The position numbers were made by a program, and so were the translations under genes. From Microbacterium sp. 10M-3C3 (GTDB taxonomy: Bacteria > Actinomycetota > Actinomycetes > Actinomycetales > Microbacteriaceae): DNA of 64,000 nucleotides. The DNA lies in assembly GCF_003931875.1 (NCBI RefSeq), contig NZ_CP034245.1, positions 558,001-622,000 of the forward strand, written 5' to 3'. Each line of letters begins with the position of its first letter. Within the stretch, counting starts at the first letter, position 1. The notes under the pieces are model-generated. The model was not told where the DNA came from. It did no database searches and was given only the letters and a program-made list of their open reading frames with translations. Below are positions 43,239 through 52,345 of the stretch, piece after piece.

Positions 43239-43350
43239 CCCGCCGCGGCCCCCGCGCGGCCCAGCGCCCGCGGCGCTCGGCAGGGGTGGATCGGCGAGTC
43301 CTGGCGAGCGTGCACCGCGCGCGGTAGGAACAGAGGATGCGGAGCGCAGC

Positions 43351-44190
43351 GTGATCGATCGGGAGGCCCTCGCCGACTTCCTCCGGCGCCGTCGCGAGGC
43401 GCTCCAGCCCGAGGACGTCGGGCTGCCCCGCGGCCCTCGCCGCCGCACCGGAGGGCTCCGGAGAGAGGAGGTCGCCGCGCTCAGCCACATGTCGACGGAC
43501 TACTACGCGCGGCTCGAGCGCGGCACCGGTCCGACCCCCTCCGAGCAGATGATGGCCGCGATCGCCCTCGGCCTGCATCTGAGCCTCGCGGAACGCGACC
43601 ACGTCTTCCGGCTGGCCGGTCACCGGCCGCCGGAGCGCGGGACGGCGACGGATCACGTGAGCCCGGGGATGCTGCGGATCCTCGACCGTTTGGACGACAC
43701 GCCCGCCGAGATCGTCACCGAGCTGGGCGAGACGCTGCGCCAGACCCGGCTCGCCGTCGCTCTCCTGGGCGACGCAGCACGGCGCACCGGCCCGGACCGC
43801 AGCATCGGGTACCGATGGTTCACCGATCCCGACGCGCGAGCCCCGTACCCCCACGACGAGCGCGTGGAGATGTCGCGCGTGTACGCCGCGGGGCTGCGCG
43901 AGCTGGTCGCCGCGCACGGCGCCGGCTCGCGCGCCGCGGCGCTCGCGGAGGGCCTGCGGGCGCGCAGCGACGAGTTCGCCCAGCTGTGGGAGCGCCACGA
44001 GGTGGGCGCGCGGCCGCCCGAGCTCAAGCACTTCCACCACCCCGACGTCGGCGACCTCGCACTGTCGTGCCAGACGCTGCTCGACCCCGAGCAGTCGCAC
44101 CGGCTCCTCGTCTACACGGCCGCACCCGGCACCGACAGCGCCGAGAAGCTGCGGCTGCTCGCCGTGCTCGCCCCCGCCGCGCTGCGCTGA
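43351..44190 (+). CDS. XRE regulator with MmyB-like ligand domain
   Basis: A 279-residue protein from GTG 43351. Residues 5-80 are the helix-turn-helix (ALADFLRRRREALQPEDVGL, RREEVAALSHMSTDYYARLE). The rest matches the MmyB-type C-terminal domain (SIGYRWFTDPDARAPYPHDE, ELWERHEV-like stretch, KHFHHPDVGDLAL), which in this family binds a small hydrophobic ligand. It probably represses the SDR gene 90 bases downstream, the common arrangement. Confidence 0.85.
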   Translation: MIDREALADFLRRRREALQPEDVGLPRGPRRRTGGLRREEVAALSHMSTDYYARLERGTGPTPSEQMMAAIALGLHLSLAERDHVFRLAGHRPPERGTATDHVSPGMLRILDRLDDTPAEIVTELGETLRQTRLAVALLGDAARRTGPDRSIGYRWFTDPDARAPYPHDERVEMSRVYAAGLRELVAAHGAGSRAAALAEGLRARSDEFAQLWERHEVGARPPELKHFHHPDVGDLALSCQTLLDPEQSHRLLVYTAAPGTDSAEKLRLLAVLAPAALR

Positions 44191-44279
44191 AGGGTGGATC
44201 GGCGATCAGCGGCTGAGCGGGCACTGGTCGCCGTCGCGGATGCGCGCGAGCATCGGTGCACGCTCCCGAAAGGACACCC

Positions 44280-45227
44280 ATGACCCGCTCCAGCAGCACC
44301 CTCCGCCTCCCCGACCTCCGCCTTCCCGACCTGACCGATCGGCTCGCCGTCGTGACCGGCGCCAGCGACGGCATCGGGGTCGTCATCGCGGCATCCCTCG
44401 CCGCCGCCGGCGCCGAGGTCATCCTGCCGGTGCGCTCGGTCGACAAAGGCGCGGCCGCCGTCGCCCGCATCCGCGCCACGGTGCCGGATGCGGCGGTGTC
44501 CACGCGCCCGCTCGACCTCGCGTCGCTCGACTCGGTGGCGCGATTCGTCGCGTCGGTGCAGGGCGACGCGCGTCCCCTCCACCTCCTCGTGAACAACGCG
44601 GGCGTGATGACGCCGCCGCATCGCCAGGAGACGGCGGACGGTCATGAGCTGCAGTGGGGCACCAACCACCTCGGGCACGCGGCGCTCACGCTCGGACTCC
44701 TGCCGCTGCTGCGCGCGGGCGCCGCCCGCGTCGTGCATCAGACGAGCATCGCCGCGCGCGGCGGCAGGATCGTGTGGGACGACCTCGACGGCGAGCGCGA
44801 CTACGGCGCGATGACCTCCTACGTGCAGTCCAAGCTCGCCGTGGCTCTTTTCGGCCGCGCCCTGGAGCAGCGCAGCCGCGCGGAGGGCTGGGGCATCAGC
44901 AGCGCCGTGTCGCATCCGGGTGTGTCCCCGACGAACCTGCTCGCCGCGCAGCCGGGGCTCGGGCGCCCGCGGGAGACCGGGGCGCGCGGCGTCATCCGCG
45001 TGCTCTCGCGCCTGGGCGTGGTCGGCACGGTCGCCTCGGCCGCCGAGCCGGCGCTCCTCGCGGCGACGGAGCCCGACGCGGGCGACGCGTTCTTCGGCCC
45101 ATCGCGCACGGTCGCTGGTCACGCGCGCCGTATCGAACCGTGGGCGCCGCTTCGCGACACCGCCGAGGTGCGCCGCGTGTGGGAGGAGACCGCGCAGCTC
45201 GTCGGCCCGCGCTTCGCCGTCGCCTGA
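44280..45227 (+). CDS. Short-chain dehydrogenase/reductase
   Basis: A 315-residue protein from ATG 44280 with AAAGGA upstream. NADP-binding VVTGASDGIGVVIAASLAAAG, LVNNAGVM, and a catalytic stretch with SYVQSKLAVALF (Tyr-Lys). Size and sequence fit the retinol/protochlorophyllide-reductase-like SDRs. Substrate unknown. Likely controlled by the MmyB-like regulator upstream. Confidence 0.85.
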   Translation: MTRSSSTLRLPDLRLPDLTDRLAVVTGASDGIGVVIAASLAAAGAEVILPVRSVDKGAAAVARIRATVPDAAVSTRPLDLASLDSVARFVASVQGDARPLHLLVNNAGVMTPPHRQETADGHELQWGTNHLGHAALTLGLLPLLRAGAARVVHQTSIAARGGRIVWDDLDGERDYGAMTSYVQSKLAVALFGRALEQRSRAEGWGISSAVSHPGVSPTNLLAAQPGLGRPRETGARGVIRVLSRLGVVGTVASAAEPALLAATEPDAGDAFFGPSRTVAGHARRIEPWAPLRDTAEVRRVWEETAQLVGPRFAVA

Positions 45228-45311
45228 CCCCGTCGAGTGCCACGATACGCCGCATCCGCCCGCGCACAACGGCGTGCCGCGGACACTCGACGCCCGGCTA
45301 GCATCGGGCGG

Positions 45312-46286
45312 GTGACGCACACACGATGGGCCATCCTCGGACCCGGGGCGATCAGCCGCGACTTCCTCGCCGGCCTGCAGGCGAGCCGCTTCGGCGTGCT
45401 CCAGGCGGTGGGCAGCTCCGACCCCGACCGGGCGGCGGCGTTCGCCGATGCGGCCGGTGCGCCGGCATCCGGCGACTACGCCGCGGTGCTCGCACGCGAC
45501 GACGTCGACGCGGTGTACATCGGCACCGTCCACACGGGGCACGCCGACCTCGCCGTGCAGGCCCTGGAGGCCGGCAAGGCGGTGCTGTGCGAGAAGCCCG
45601 CGGGCGTCGGCGTCGCGGAGGTGGAGCGGATGCTGGATGCCGCGGCGCGCACGGGGCGTCCCTTCGTCGAGGCGTTCAAGAACCGGTTCGGGCCGTGGGC
45701 CGACGCGCTGCGCGACCTCCTCGCCGACGACGCGCTCGGACGCCCGCTGCACGTCGAGGCCGCGTTCGGATTCGACGCCCCGACGCGCGAGGGAAGGCTG
45801 TTCGACCCCGCGCTCGCGGGCGGCGCGATCCTCGACGTCGGCTGCTACACGGTCTCCCTCGCGGTGCAAGCCGGTGCGGCCGCCGGCGGGGCGCTGTCCG
45901 TCGACGTCGTGGATGCCGGCGGCACGCGCGTCGCGGGGGTGGACGGCGACGCGTGGGCGCGGGTGCGCCTCGGCGCCGTGGACGCTCTGCTGCGCACGGC
46001 CGTGGTCCGCGACCTGCCCTCGTCCGCGCGCATCGTGTGCGAGCGCGGCGTCATCGAGCTGCCCGACGCGTGGGGCGAGCGCGCCGAGAGCGCGAGCCGG
46101 ATCGTCGTGGTCGCCGACGGCCAGGACGCCGATCTGCGCGAGCTGCCGACCGTCCAGCCCATGGCGGCCGAGGCCGATGCGGTCTCCCTCGCGCTGCGTG
46201 ACGGCCGCCAGGAGGCGCCGGAGATGCCGTGGGAGCACTCGCGGCTCATCGCGCGTGTGCTGGAGGAGTGGCGGGCCCGCATCTGA
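45312..46286 (+). CDS. Gfo/Idh/MocA family oxidoreductase
   Basis: A 324-residue protein from GTG 45312. Rossmann start LGPGAISRDFLAGLQ, then AVLARDDVDAVYIGTVHTGH and CEKPAGVG (the Lys of the EKP motif). The C-terminal domain has the DVGCY of this family. These enzymes oxidise or reduce sugars or related compounds with NAD(P). Substrate not clear. Confidence 0.85.
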   Translation: MTHTRWAILGPGAISRDFLAGLQASRFGVLQAVGSSDPDRAAAFADAAGAPASGDYAAVLARDDVDAVYIGTVHTGHADLAVQALEAGKAVLCEKPAGVGVAEVERMLDAAARTGRPFVEAFKNRFGPWADALRDLLADDALGRPLHVEAAFGFDAPTREGRLFDPALAGGAILDVGCYTVSLAVQAGAAAGGALSVDVVDAGGTRVAGVDGDAWARVRLGAVDALLRTAVVRDLPSSARIVCERGVIELPDAWGERAESASRIVVVADGQDADLRELPTVQPMAAEADAVSLALRDGRQEAPEMPWEHSRLIARVLEEWRARI

Positions 46287-46406
46287 CGGCCACGGATGCG
46301 GCGTAGCACCGTCGTGCCGTTCGCGCCACCCTTCCGGCCGACTCAGGACCGCGGCCTACCGTGTGTGCTCCGGGATCTTCCCGGGATCATGACGGAGGGA
46401 GCGATC

Positions 46407-46577
46407 ATGGGACTCGACGACAAGATCAAGAACGCCGCTGAGGAACTCGGCGGCAAGGCCAAGGAGGCCTTCGGCAAGGCCACCGACAACGAGCGCGTGG
46501 AGCGCGAGGGTCAGGCCGACCAGACGAAGGCCAACGTGAAGCAGGCCGGCGAGAACGTCAAGGACGCCTTCAAGTAA
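46407..46577 (+). CDS. CsbD-family stress protein
   Basis: A 56-residue charged protein, MGLDDKIKNAAEELGGKAKE, with repeated K-A/E-helical segments typical of CsbD. Such proteins accumulate under general stress. ATG 46407 is chosen over upstream ATGs because GAGGGAG lies ahead. A strong terminator follows. Confidence 0.85.
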   Translation: MGLDDKIKNAAEELGGKAKEAFGKATDNERVEREGQADQTKANVKQAGENVKDAFK

Positions 46578-46589
46578 GCGGCCGCTTCT

Positions 46590-46621
46590 CGAACGCCCCG
46601 TGCTCGCGCGCGGGGCGTTCG
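46590..46621. terminator. Intrinsic terminator between csbD and merR-type genes
   Basis: Perfect 11-bp arms CGAACGCCCCG (46590-46600) and CGGGGCGTTCG (46611-46621) with a 10-base loop, between convergent genes. Confidence 0.75.
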
Positions 46622-46643
46622 TCTGTGTGCGGGGATCGCGCCG

Positions 46644-47000
46644 TCAGGCCGCGGCCGCGGCGCGATGCCGCGCGAGGAAATCGTCGAGCGCGTCCCGCGT
46701 GGCGGTGAGTTCGGCGATCCGCGCGGAGAGCTCGTCGCGCACCGGCGCGAGCGCCGCGGCGACATCGGCGTGCACCGCGGGCGCGACCTCGCCCGCGCAC
46801 GACAGCACCGTGCGAACGGTGTCGCGCGCGAACCCCATGCCGAAGAGCGCCTGGATCGCCGACGCGCGCGCGACCGCGCCCTCGTCGTACGTGCGGTAGC
46901 CGTTGTCCTCGCGCCGCGCCGTGAGCAGGCCCGTCTTCTCGTAGTGGCGCAGCGACCGCTGGCTGACGCCGCTGCGCGCGCTGAGCTCACCGATGAGCAT
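46644..47000 (-). CDS. MerR-family regulator
   Basis: A 118-residue protein. The N-terminal helix-turn-helix is MLIGELSARSGVSQRSLRHY followed by the MerR wing (NGYRTYDEGAVARAS). The C-terminal part is a dimer helix with no metal-binding Cys, so the effector is probably organic. It is divergent from the esterase gene and shares the operator at 47015-47040. Confidence 0.85.
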   Translation of the reverse strand: MLIGELSARSGVSQRSLRHYEKTGLLTARREDNGYRTYDEGAVARASAIQALFGMGFARDTVRTVLSCAGEVAPAVHADVAAALAPVRDELSARIAELTATRDALDDFLARHRAAAAA

Positions 47001-47014
47001 CCGCTCGCTCCTCC

Positions 47015-47040
47015 TTGACCTTGACATGATGTCAGAGCTT
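47015..47040. promoter_or_regulatory. MerR-type operator and promoter
   Basis: TTGACC (47015-47020) is followed by the palindrome TGACAT-G-ATGTCA (47022-47034) and a TAGCGT -10 candidate from 47040, a 19-base spacer. MerR activators bind such long-spaced promoters and untwist them. It serves the esterase gene and probably the regulator itself. Confidence 0.6.
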
Positions 47041-47069
47041 AGCGTCGTCCCCGACGAGAGGACGCACCC

Positions 47070-47963
47070 GTGAGCGACGACATCAGCACCCAGGAGATCG
47101 AGGTGGGAGACCGCATCCGTACCTTCCACGTGGTGGACCGCCGACCCGAGCGCGAGCCGCGCCCGCTCTTCCTGGTCTTCCACGGCTCGCGGCAGGACGG
47201 CAGGGCCCACCGCCGCTTCACGGGGGCCGCCCTGGACGCCCTCGCCGAGGACGATGGCGCGATCGTGGCGTACCTGGACGGCTTCCGCGGCAATTGGAAC
47301 GACGCGCGTGCCGAGAGCGCGTTCCCGGCTCGCCGGGAGGGCGTCGACGACGTCGGTCTCGCCCGCGCCGTCGTGGACGAGCTCGTGCGCACCCGCGGCG
47401 CCGACCCGCGGCGCGTGGTCGGGATCGGATACTCCAACGGGGGCCAGATGGTGATGCGCCTGCTCCACGAGGCGCCGGACCTCCTTGCGGCGGCGATCAT
47501 CGTCGCCGCGACGATGCCGGTACCGGGCAGCTTCCGTCTCCCCGGCCCGACGCCGTCCGCGCGTCCCGTGCCGGTCACGCTCGTGCACGGAACGGCCGAT
47601 CCGATCGCCCCCTACGCCGGCGGCCGCATGAACGCGCTCGCGCGCGCGCTGTTCCGTGTGGACGGCACCGTCCTCTCGGCGCCCGAGACCGCCGCGTACT
47701 TCGCCGAGCGCAACGGCATCCGCGCGGCACCGGCTGTGACGGCGGCGACACGAGTGCCGCGGGAGCGCCGGGGTGTCGCGATCGTCCGCACGCGCTACCG
47801 CGACGGCGCCCGCCCGCCGGTCGACCTCGTCACGATCGACGGCGGGGGTCATACGGTGCCCGGACCGCACGCCGGACCCCGGGTCGTCGGACGCACCGCG
47901 CGCGGCGTCTCGATCGCCGACCTCGCGCGCGACGCGCTCGCCGCGATCCCGGCGCCACGTTAG
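47070..47963 (+). CDS. PHB-depolymerase/feruloyl-esterase-like hydrolase
   Basis: A 297-residue alpha/beta hydrolase without signal peptide. The nucleophile motif is GYSNGGQM; LVFHGSRQDG, GTADPIAPYAGG and GGGHTVPG carry the oxyanion hole, Asp and His. Members cut ester bonds in polyhydroxybutyrate or in feruloyl/acetyl-substituted polymers. The MerR regulator upstream probably controls it. Confidence 0.75.
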   Translation: MSDDISTQEIEVGDRIRTFHVVDRRPEREPRPLFLVFHGSRQDGRAHRRFTGAALDALAEDDGAIVAYLDGFRGNWNDARAESAFPARREGVDDVGLARAVVDELVRTRGADPRRVVGIGYSNGGQMVMRLLHEAPDLLAAAIIVAATMPVPGSFRLPGPTPSARPVPVTLVHGTADPIAPYAGGRMNALARALFRVDGTVLSAPETAAYFAERNGIRAAPAVTAATRVPRERRGVAIVRTRYRDGARPPVDLVTIDGGGHTVPGPHAGPRVVGRTARGVSIADLARDALAAIPAPR

Positions 47964-47979
47964 TCGCGTCGGGAGCGGA

Positions 47980-49020
47980 TCAGGGTCGAGGCCGCACCGA
48001 AGCCCGTCGGCGCAACGGCATCGGGATCCGGTGGACCGCCGCGTCGGTGCCGTCGCCGTCGGCGGCGAGCACGAGCTCGATGGCGCGCTCGCCGAGCTCG
48101 TAGTGCGGCAGCGCGAACGTCGTCAGGCCCGGACGCAGCCACGTCGCCAGCTGATGATCGTCGAAGGAAACGATCGACATGTCCTCCGGCACGCTCAGAC
48201 CCGCTTCCTGCAGCGCTTGGTACGCGCCGAAGGCGAGCCGGTCGTTGAAGGCGATGATCGCTTCGCCGCGCGCTCCGGATGCGAGCAGCTCACGCGTCGC
48301 GCTCCAGCCGTCCTGCGGCAGCCAGTCGTGGGCGATGCGGCCGGATGCGGGGGACACGCCCGCGTCCGCGAGGGTGGCGAGGATTCCGGCGAGGCGCTCG
48401 CGGCCGGCGACCGTCTCGTTCGGCAGGTCGTCGGCCTCGGGCCCGGCGCCGATGAGGTGGATGCGGTCGTGCCCGGCGTCCAGGAGCAGCCGCGCGGCGT
48501 TCTCGCCCGCCGCGTACTCGTCGGGCACGACCGAGACGACCGGCGCCCCTGTCGCGGGCAGGGCGTTCAGCATCACGGTGGCCGCGCCGTCGAGTAGAGC
48601 GGGAACCGCCCGCTCGCGTGTGAACATCGACGCGATGACGAACCCGTCGACCTGGCGGTCGAGCATGGCCTCGATGAGGCGCTCCTCCTCGGCCGGGTCG
48701 CCCTCGGTCTCGCCGATGAACAGCATGTAGCCGTTGCGGTGGGCGTGGGTGAGCGCGCCCTTGATCATGTCGCCGGCCAGCTGCGAGGTCGCGACCGTGT
48801 CGGAGATGAAGGCCAGCGTGCGGCTCGAACCGCTGCGCAGGCCCGTCGACACGGCGTTGGGGCGATAGCCGAGCTCGGCGGCGACCTCGCGGACGCGCGC
48901 CTGCTTGGCGGGGGAGATGCGCAGCTCGTCGCCGCGCTCGGAGAGCACGAGCGACGCCGTCGTCCGTGACACGCCCGCGGCCGCGGCCACGTCGGCCAGC
49001 GTGACTCTCCTGCGCCCCAC
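47980..49020 (-). CDS. LacI-family regulator of the xylan operon
   Basis: A 346-residue repressor; GTG 49020 is chosen because AGGAGGCGTC lies upstream. The helix-turn-helix is VTLADVAAAAGVSRTTASLV, followed by a periplasmic-binding-protein-type sensor domain. It is divergent from the ABC operon, and two operator copies lie between them. Its ligand is likely a xylo-oligosaccharide or xylose derivative; that follows from the operon content. Confidence 0.85.
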   Translation of the reverse strand: MGRRRVTLADVAAAAGVSRTTASLVLSERGDELRISPAKQARVREVAAELGYRPNAVSTGLRSGSSRTLAFISDTVATSQLAGDMIKGALTHAHRNGYMLFIGETEGDPAEEERLIEAMLDRQVDGFVIASMFTRERAVPALLDGAATVMLNALPATGAPVVSVVPDEYAAGENAARLLLDAGHDRIHLIGAGPEADDLPNETVAGRERLAGILATLADAGVSPASGRIAHDWLPQDGWSATRELLASGARGEAIIAFNDRLAFGAYQALQEAGLSVPEDMSIVSFDDHQLATWLRPGLTTFALPHYELGERAIELVLAADGDGTDAAVHRIPMPLRRRASVRPRP

Positions 49021-49098
49021 GACGCCTCCTGTCCTGTGCGCGGCGCCGTCGCCGCATCCGCCGTTGACATGCTCGCATCCACCAGCGATGATGATCGG

Positions 49099-49135
49099 GC
49101 TAACTCGATTTAGCATCGCACTAACTCGATTTAGC
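49099..49135. promoter_or_regulatory. Tandem LacI-type operators
   Basis: GCTAACTCGATTTAGC (49099-49114) and ACTAACTCGATTTAGC (49120-49135) are 16-bp near-palindromes with TCGA centres. Their centres are 21 bases apart, two helical turns, so two repressor dimers could bind side by side. They lie in the divergent gap. Confidence 0.75.
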
Positions 49136-49181
49136 CCAGACTACGCATCCAGTCCTGTTTCACCAATGGAGGGAGACACCG

Positions 49182-50552
49182 GTGTCTCGTATTCAGGATG
49201 TCCGCGTCCGTGCCCTGGCCGCGAGCGGCCTGCTCGTCGTGGCCGCATTCGCGGTGACCGCGTGCGCGCCGCCCGGCGGCGGCGGCCAGGCCGCGCCCAC
49301 CGGATCGTCGGGGCCGGTCTACGGCGGCGGCGAGCCCACGTGCGGCACCGAGGACGTGACGCTCAGCATGTACGCCGAGACCGGCTTCCCCCTGCCGACG
49401 AAGCTCGCCGACGAATTCACGAAGCAGTACCCGAACGTGACCTTCGACATCCGCGAAGACCAGTTCGCCGTGATCACCCAGAACGCGCCGCGCGTGCTGC
49501 GCGACTCGCCGCCCGACCTCATGCGCCTGCCGCAGATGTCCGAGCTCGCGAAGGGTGGCCTGCTGAAGGACCTCGATCCCTATGCGGAAGTGTTCGGCTG
49601 GAACGACTGGCCCGCCTCGCAGCTGCAGCAGCTGCGGGTCGGCGAGGACGGCATCCGCGGAGACGGCCCGCTGTACGCGCAGGGCCTGAACTTCTCGATG
49701 ACCGGCGTCTTCTACAACAAGGACCTCGCGGCGCAGATCGGGATGACCGAGGCGCCGCAGACCCTCGACGAGTTCGACGGCTACCTGCAGAAGGCCAAGG
49801 ACGCCGGCATCGTGCCGATCGCGCAGTTCAACGGCGGCGCGACCGGCGGGCTGCTGTTCCCGCTCCAGGGCCTCATGGCCTCGTACGGCGAGACGGCACC
49901 GATCAACGACTGGATCTTCAACAAGCCCGGTGCCACGATCGACACGCCCGACAATCTCAAGGCCGCCGAGCACCTGCAGAAGTGGATCGAGGCCGGCTAC
50001 TTCGCCCCCGACATCAACTCGATGGACTACTCGCAGATGATGAGCCGGTTCATCGACGGGCAGAGCCTGTTCATCTTCAGCGGCGATTGGGAGTCGGGCA
50101 ACCTCGACACCCAGATGCCGGGCAAGGTCGGCTTCTTCCTGACTCCGCCGCTCGAGGAGGGCGGCCCTCAGGGCGCGATGTCGGCGCCGCTGACGTACGG
50201 CATCTCGGCGTACGCCGAGCAACCCGACTGCGCGGCCTTCTTCCTCAACTGGGTCGCCACGGACGAGACGGCGCGGACGATCACGGTCGAAGTCGGCGGC
50301 TCGCACCCGATGGGGCCGGCGGACGCCTTCATGCCCGAGGTCGCGGCCGACTCGGTGACGGCGGCCACGCTCGCGGCGGGCACGACGGTGAACGAGAAGA
50401 ACGGCGCGATGGACTTCATCGCCAACGCCACGGGCGCCATCTACGCGCAGAGCTGGACGCCCAACGTGCAGAAGATGGCCGCGGGCGACCAGGATGCCGC
50501 GGGCCTGCTGAAGGCCGTGCAGGCCGACTACGAGAAGGAACTCGCCGGCTGA
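49182..50552 (+). CDS. Sugar-binding lipoprotein of a CUT1 ABC importer
   Basis: A 456-residue protein from GTG 49182, with a signal peptide and lipobox VTAC (Cys28). The mature part is a typical extracellular solute-binding protein type 1 (TFDIREDQFAVITQN, FYNKDLAAQIGMTE). It captures an oligosaccharide for the two permeases that follow three and then minus-four bases later. By context the ligand is a xylo-oligosaccharide. Confidence 0.9.
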   Translation: MSRIQDVRVRALAASGLLVVAAFAVTACAPPGGGGQAAPTGSSGPVYGGGEPTCGTEDVTLSMYAETGFPLPTKLADEFTKQYPNVTFDIREDQFAVITQNAPRVLRDSPPDLMRLPQMSELAKGGLLKDLDPYAEVFGWNDWPASQLQQLRVGEDGIRGDGPLYAQGLNFSMTGVFYNKDLAAQIGMTEAPQTLDEFDGYLQKAKDAGIVPIAQFNGGATGGLLFPLQGLMASYGETAPINDWIFNKPGATIDTPDNLKAAEHLQKWIEAGYFAPDINSMDYSQMMSRFIDGQSLFIFSGDWESGNLDTQMPGKVGFFLTPPLEEGGPQGAMSAPLTYGISAYAEQPDCAAFFLNWVATDETARTITVEVGGSHPMGPADAFMPEVAADSVTAATLAAGTTVNEKNGAMDFIANATGAIYAQSWTPNVQKMAAGDQDAAGLLKAVQADYEKELAG

Positions 50553-50554
50553 CG

Positions 50555-51523
50555 ATGAGCTCCTCCCTTCGTGCTGCGGCGCCGGTGCCCGAGCCCGGCG
50601 TCGCAGCCGCCACCCCTGCCCGTCCCCGCCGGCGCGCAGCGGCGCGCCGGCGGGCGACACGGCGCAGCCTCGGCGCGTATCTCCTCGTGCTCCCCGCCGC
50701 GGCGTTCTACATCGCGTTCGTCTTGCGTCCGATCGTCCTCACCGGTCAGTACTCGCTCTACGACTGGGACGGCATCAACTCGGCGACCTGGGTGGGGCTC
50801 GCCAACTACGCCGAGGTGTTCGCCGACCCGACGCTCGTGGGGGCGATCCTCAACTCGTTCGAGCTGATCATCTACTTCAGCTTCATCCCCGTGCTGCTCG
50901 GCCTGTTCGCGGCGAACGTGATCCGCTCGATCGCCGCCAGCCGCCTCGCCGTCGTCGCACGCACGGTGCTGTTCCTGCCGCAGATCATCCCGCTCGTGGC
51001 GGCGGGCATCATGTGGACGTGGCAGCTGTCCACCAACGGGCTCGTGAACCAGATCCTCGGGCTCCTCGGGCTCGGCGGCGTCACGCGCGCGTGGCTCGGC
51101 GACACCGACACTGCCCTCCCCGCGGTCGGCGTGATCGGCGCGTGGGTGCAGCTGGGGCTGTGCCTGCTGCTGCTCCTGGCCGGCATGACGAAGATCGATC
51201 CGAGCCTGTACGAGGCCGCGCGCATCGATGGCGCCGGTCCGGTGCGGGAGTTCTTCTCCATCACGCTCCCGAGCCTCCGCCAGGAGATCGCGGTGTGCGT
51301 CACGATCACGGTCATCTCGGCGCTCGCGAGCTTCGACATCATCTACATCTCGACCCAGGGCGGCCCGGCCAGCAGCACACTCGTGCCCGGCCTGCAGATC
51401 TACTACCTCGCCTTCTTCGAGCGGCACATCGGCGTCGCCTCGGCGCTCGGCATCGTCCTGATGCTCCTCGTCCTGATCGTCGTGCTGCCCCTGCAGCGCA
51501 TCCTGAGAGGGCGCGACGCGTGA
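50555..51523 (+). CDS. ABC sugar permease 1 (MalF-like)
   Basis: A 322-residue integral membrane protein with six hydrophobic helices and the EAA loop (DPSLYEAARIDGAGPVREFF) that docks the ATPase. It starts two bases after the binding-protein stop. It overlaps the second permease by four bases. Confidence 0.9.
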   Translation: MSSSLRAAAPVPEPGVAAATPARPRRRAAARRRATRRSLGAYLLVLPAAAFYIAFVLRPIVLTGQYSLYDWDGINSATWVGLANYAEVFADPTLVGAILNSFELIIYFSFIPVLLGLFAANVIRSIAASRLAVVARTVLFLPQIIPLVAAGIMWTWQLSTNGLVNQILGLLGLGGVTRAWLGDTDTALPAVGVIGAWVQLGLCLLLLLAGMTKIDPSLYEAARIDGAGPVREFFSITLPSLRQEIAVCVTITVISALASFDIIYISTQGGPASSTLVPGLQIYYLAFFERHIGVASALGIVLMLLVLIVVLPLQRILRGRDA

Positions 51524-52344
51524 TCGTCTCCGCCCGCGAGACGTGGCTCGGCCGCGCGCTCCTCGTGCTCCTCATGCTCATCACGGTGCTGCCGTTCCTC
51601 AGCCTGTTCGTCACGGCGCTGCATCCGCAGGGCACCTACCCCGGCGGCCTGAGCTGGCCGGACGAGCCGCACTGGGAGAACTTCGCCCTCGCGTTCCAGT
51701 CGGCCGACATGCTCGCGCTGCTGTGGTCGAGCGTGCTCATCGAGCTCGGCGTCGTGCCGCTGGCGGTCCTCATCGCGACGCTCGCCGGGTTCGCCCTCGG
51801 CCACCTCCGCCCCGCGGGCGGCCGGGGTGTGTTCATCGCGTTCCTGCTGGGCCTCACGCTGCCCTTCGAGGGCATCATCGTGCCGCTGTACTACCAGATG
51901 CGCGAGATCGGGCTCCTCAACACCCGGTGGGCCATCATCCTGCCGCTGGTCGGGCTGTTCATGCCCTTCGCGGTGACGTGGATGCGGGCGCACTTCGTCA
52001 ACATGCCGAGCGACCTGTCGGAGGCGGCGCGGATGGACGGCGCCACGACGTGGCAGCTGTTCTGGCGAATCCACGTTCCGCTGTCGCTGCCCGCCCTCTC
52101 GTCGCTGGCGATCCTGCTCTTCCTGTGGACGTGGAACCAGTTCCTGCTCGCGGTCGTGCTCGTCGACGATCCCGCGCAGCGGACCATGGCGGGCGCCCTG
52201 GGCGCGTTCCAGGGTCAGTGGGGCACCGACATCCCGCTGCTGTGCGCAGGCTCGCTCCTGATCCTCACCCCCACCCTCGTGGTGTTCCTCGTGTTCCAGC
52301 GCCAGTTCGTGTCCGCCCTGCTGCAGGGCTCGCTGAAGGGCTGA
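51520..52344 (+). CDS. ABC sugar permease 2 (MalG-like)
   Basis: A 274-residue six-helix protein from GTG 51520, GTGA overlap with the previous gene. EAA loop: LSEAARMDGATTWQLFWRIH. No ATP-binding subunit is encoded in this operon; actinobacterial CUT1 systems often use a shared MsiK-type ATPase from elsewhere. Confidence 0.9.
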   Translation: MIVSARETWLGRALLVLLMLITVLPFLSLFVTALHPQGTYPGGLSWPDEPHWENFALAFQSADMLALLWSSVLIELGVVPLAVLIATLAGFALGHLRPAGGRGVFIAFLLGLTLPFEGIIVPLYYQMREIGLLNTRWAIILPLVGLFMPFAVTWMRAHFVNMPSDLSEAARMDGATTWQLFWRIHVPLSLPALSSLAILLFLWTWNQFLLAVVLVDDPAQRTMAGALGAFQGQWGTDIPLLCAGSLLILTPTLVVFLVFQRQFVSALLQGSLKG

Positions 52345-52345
52345 C

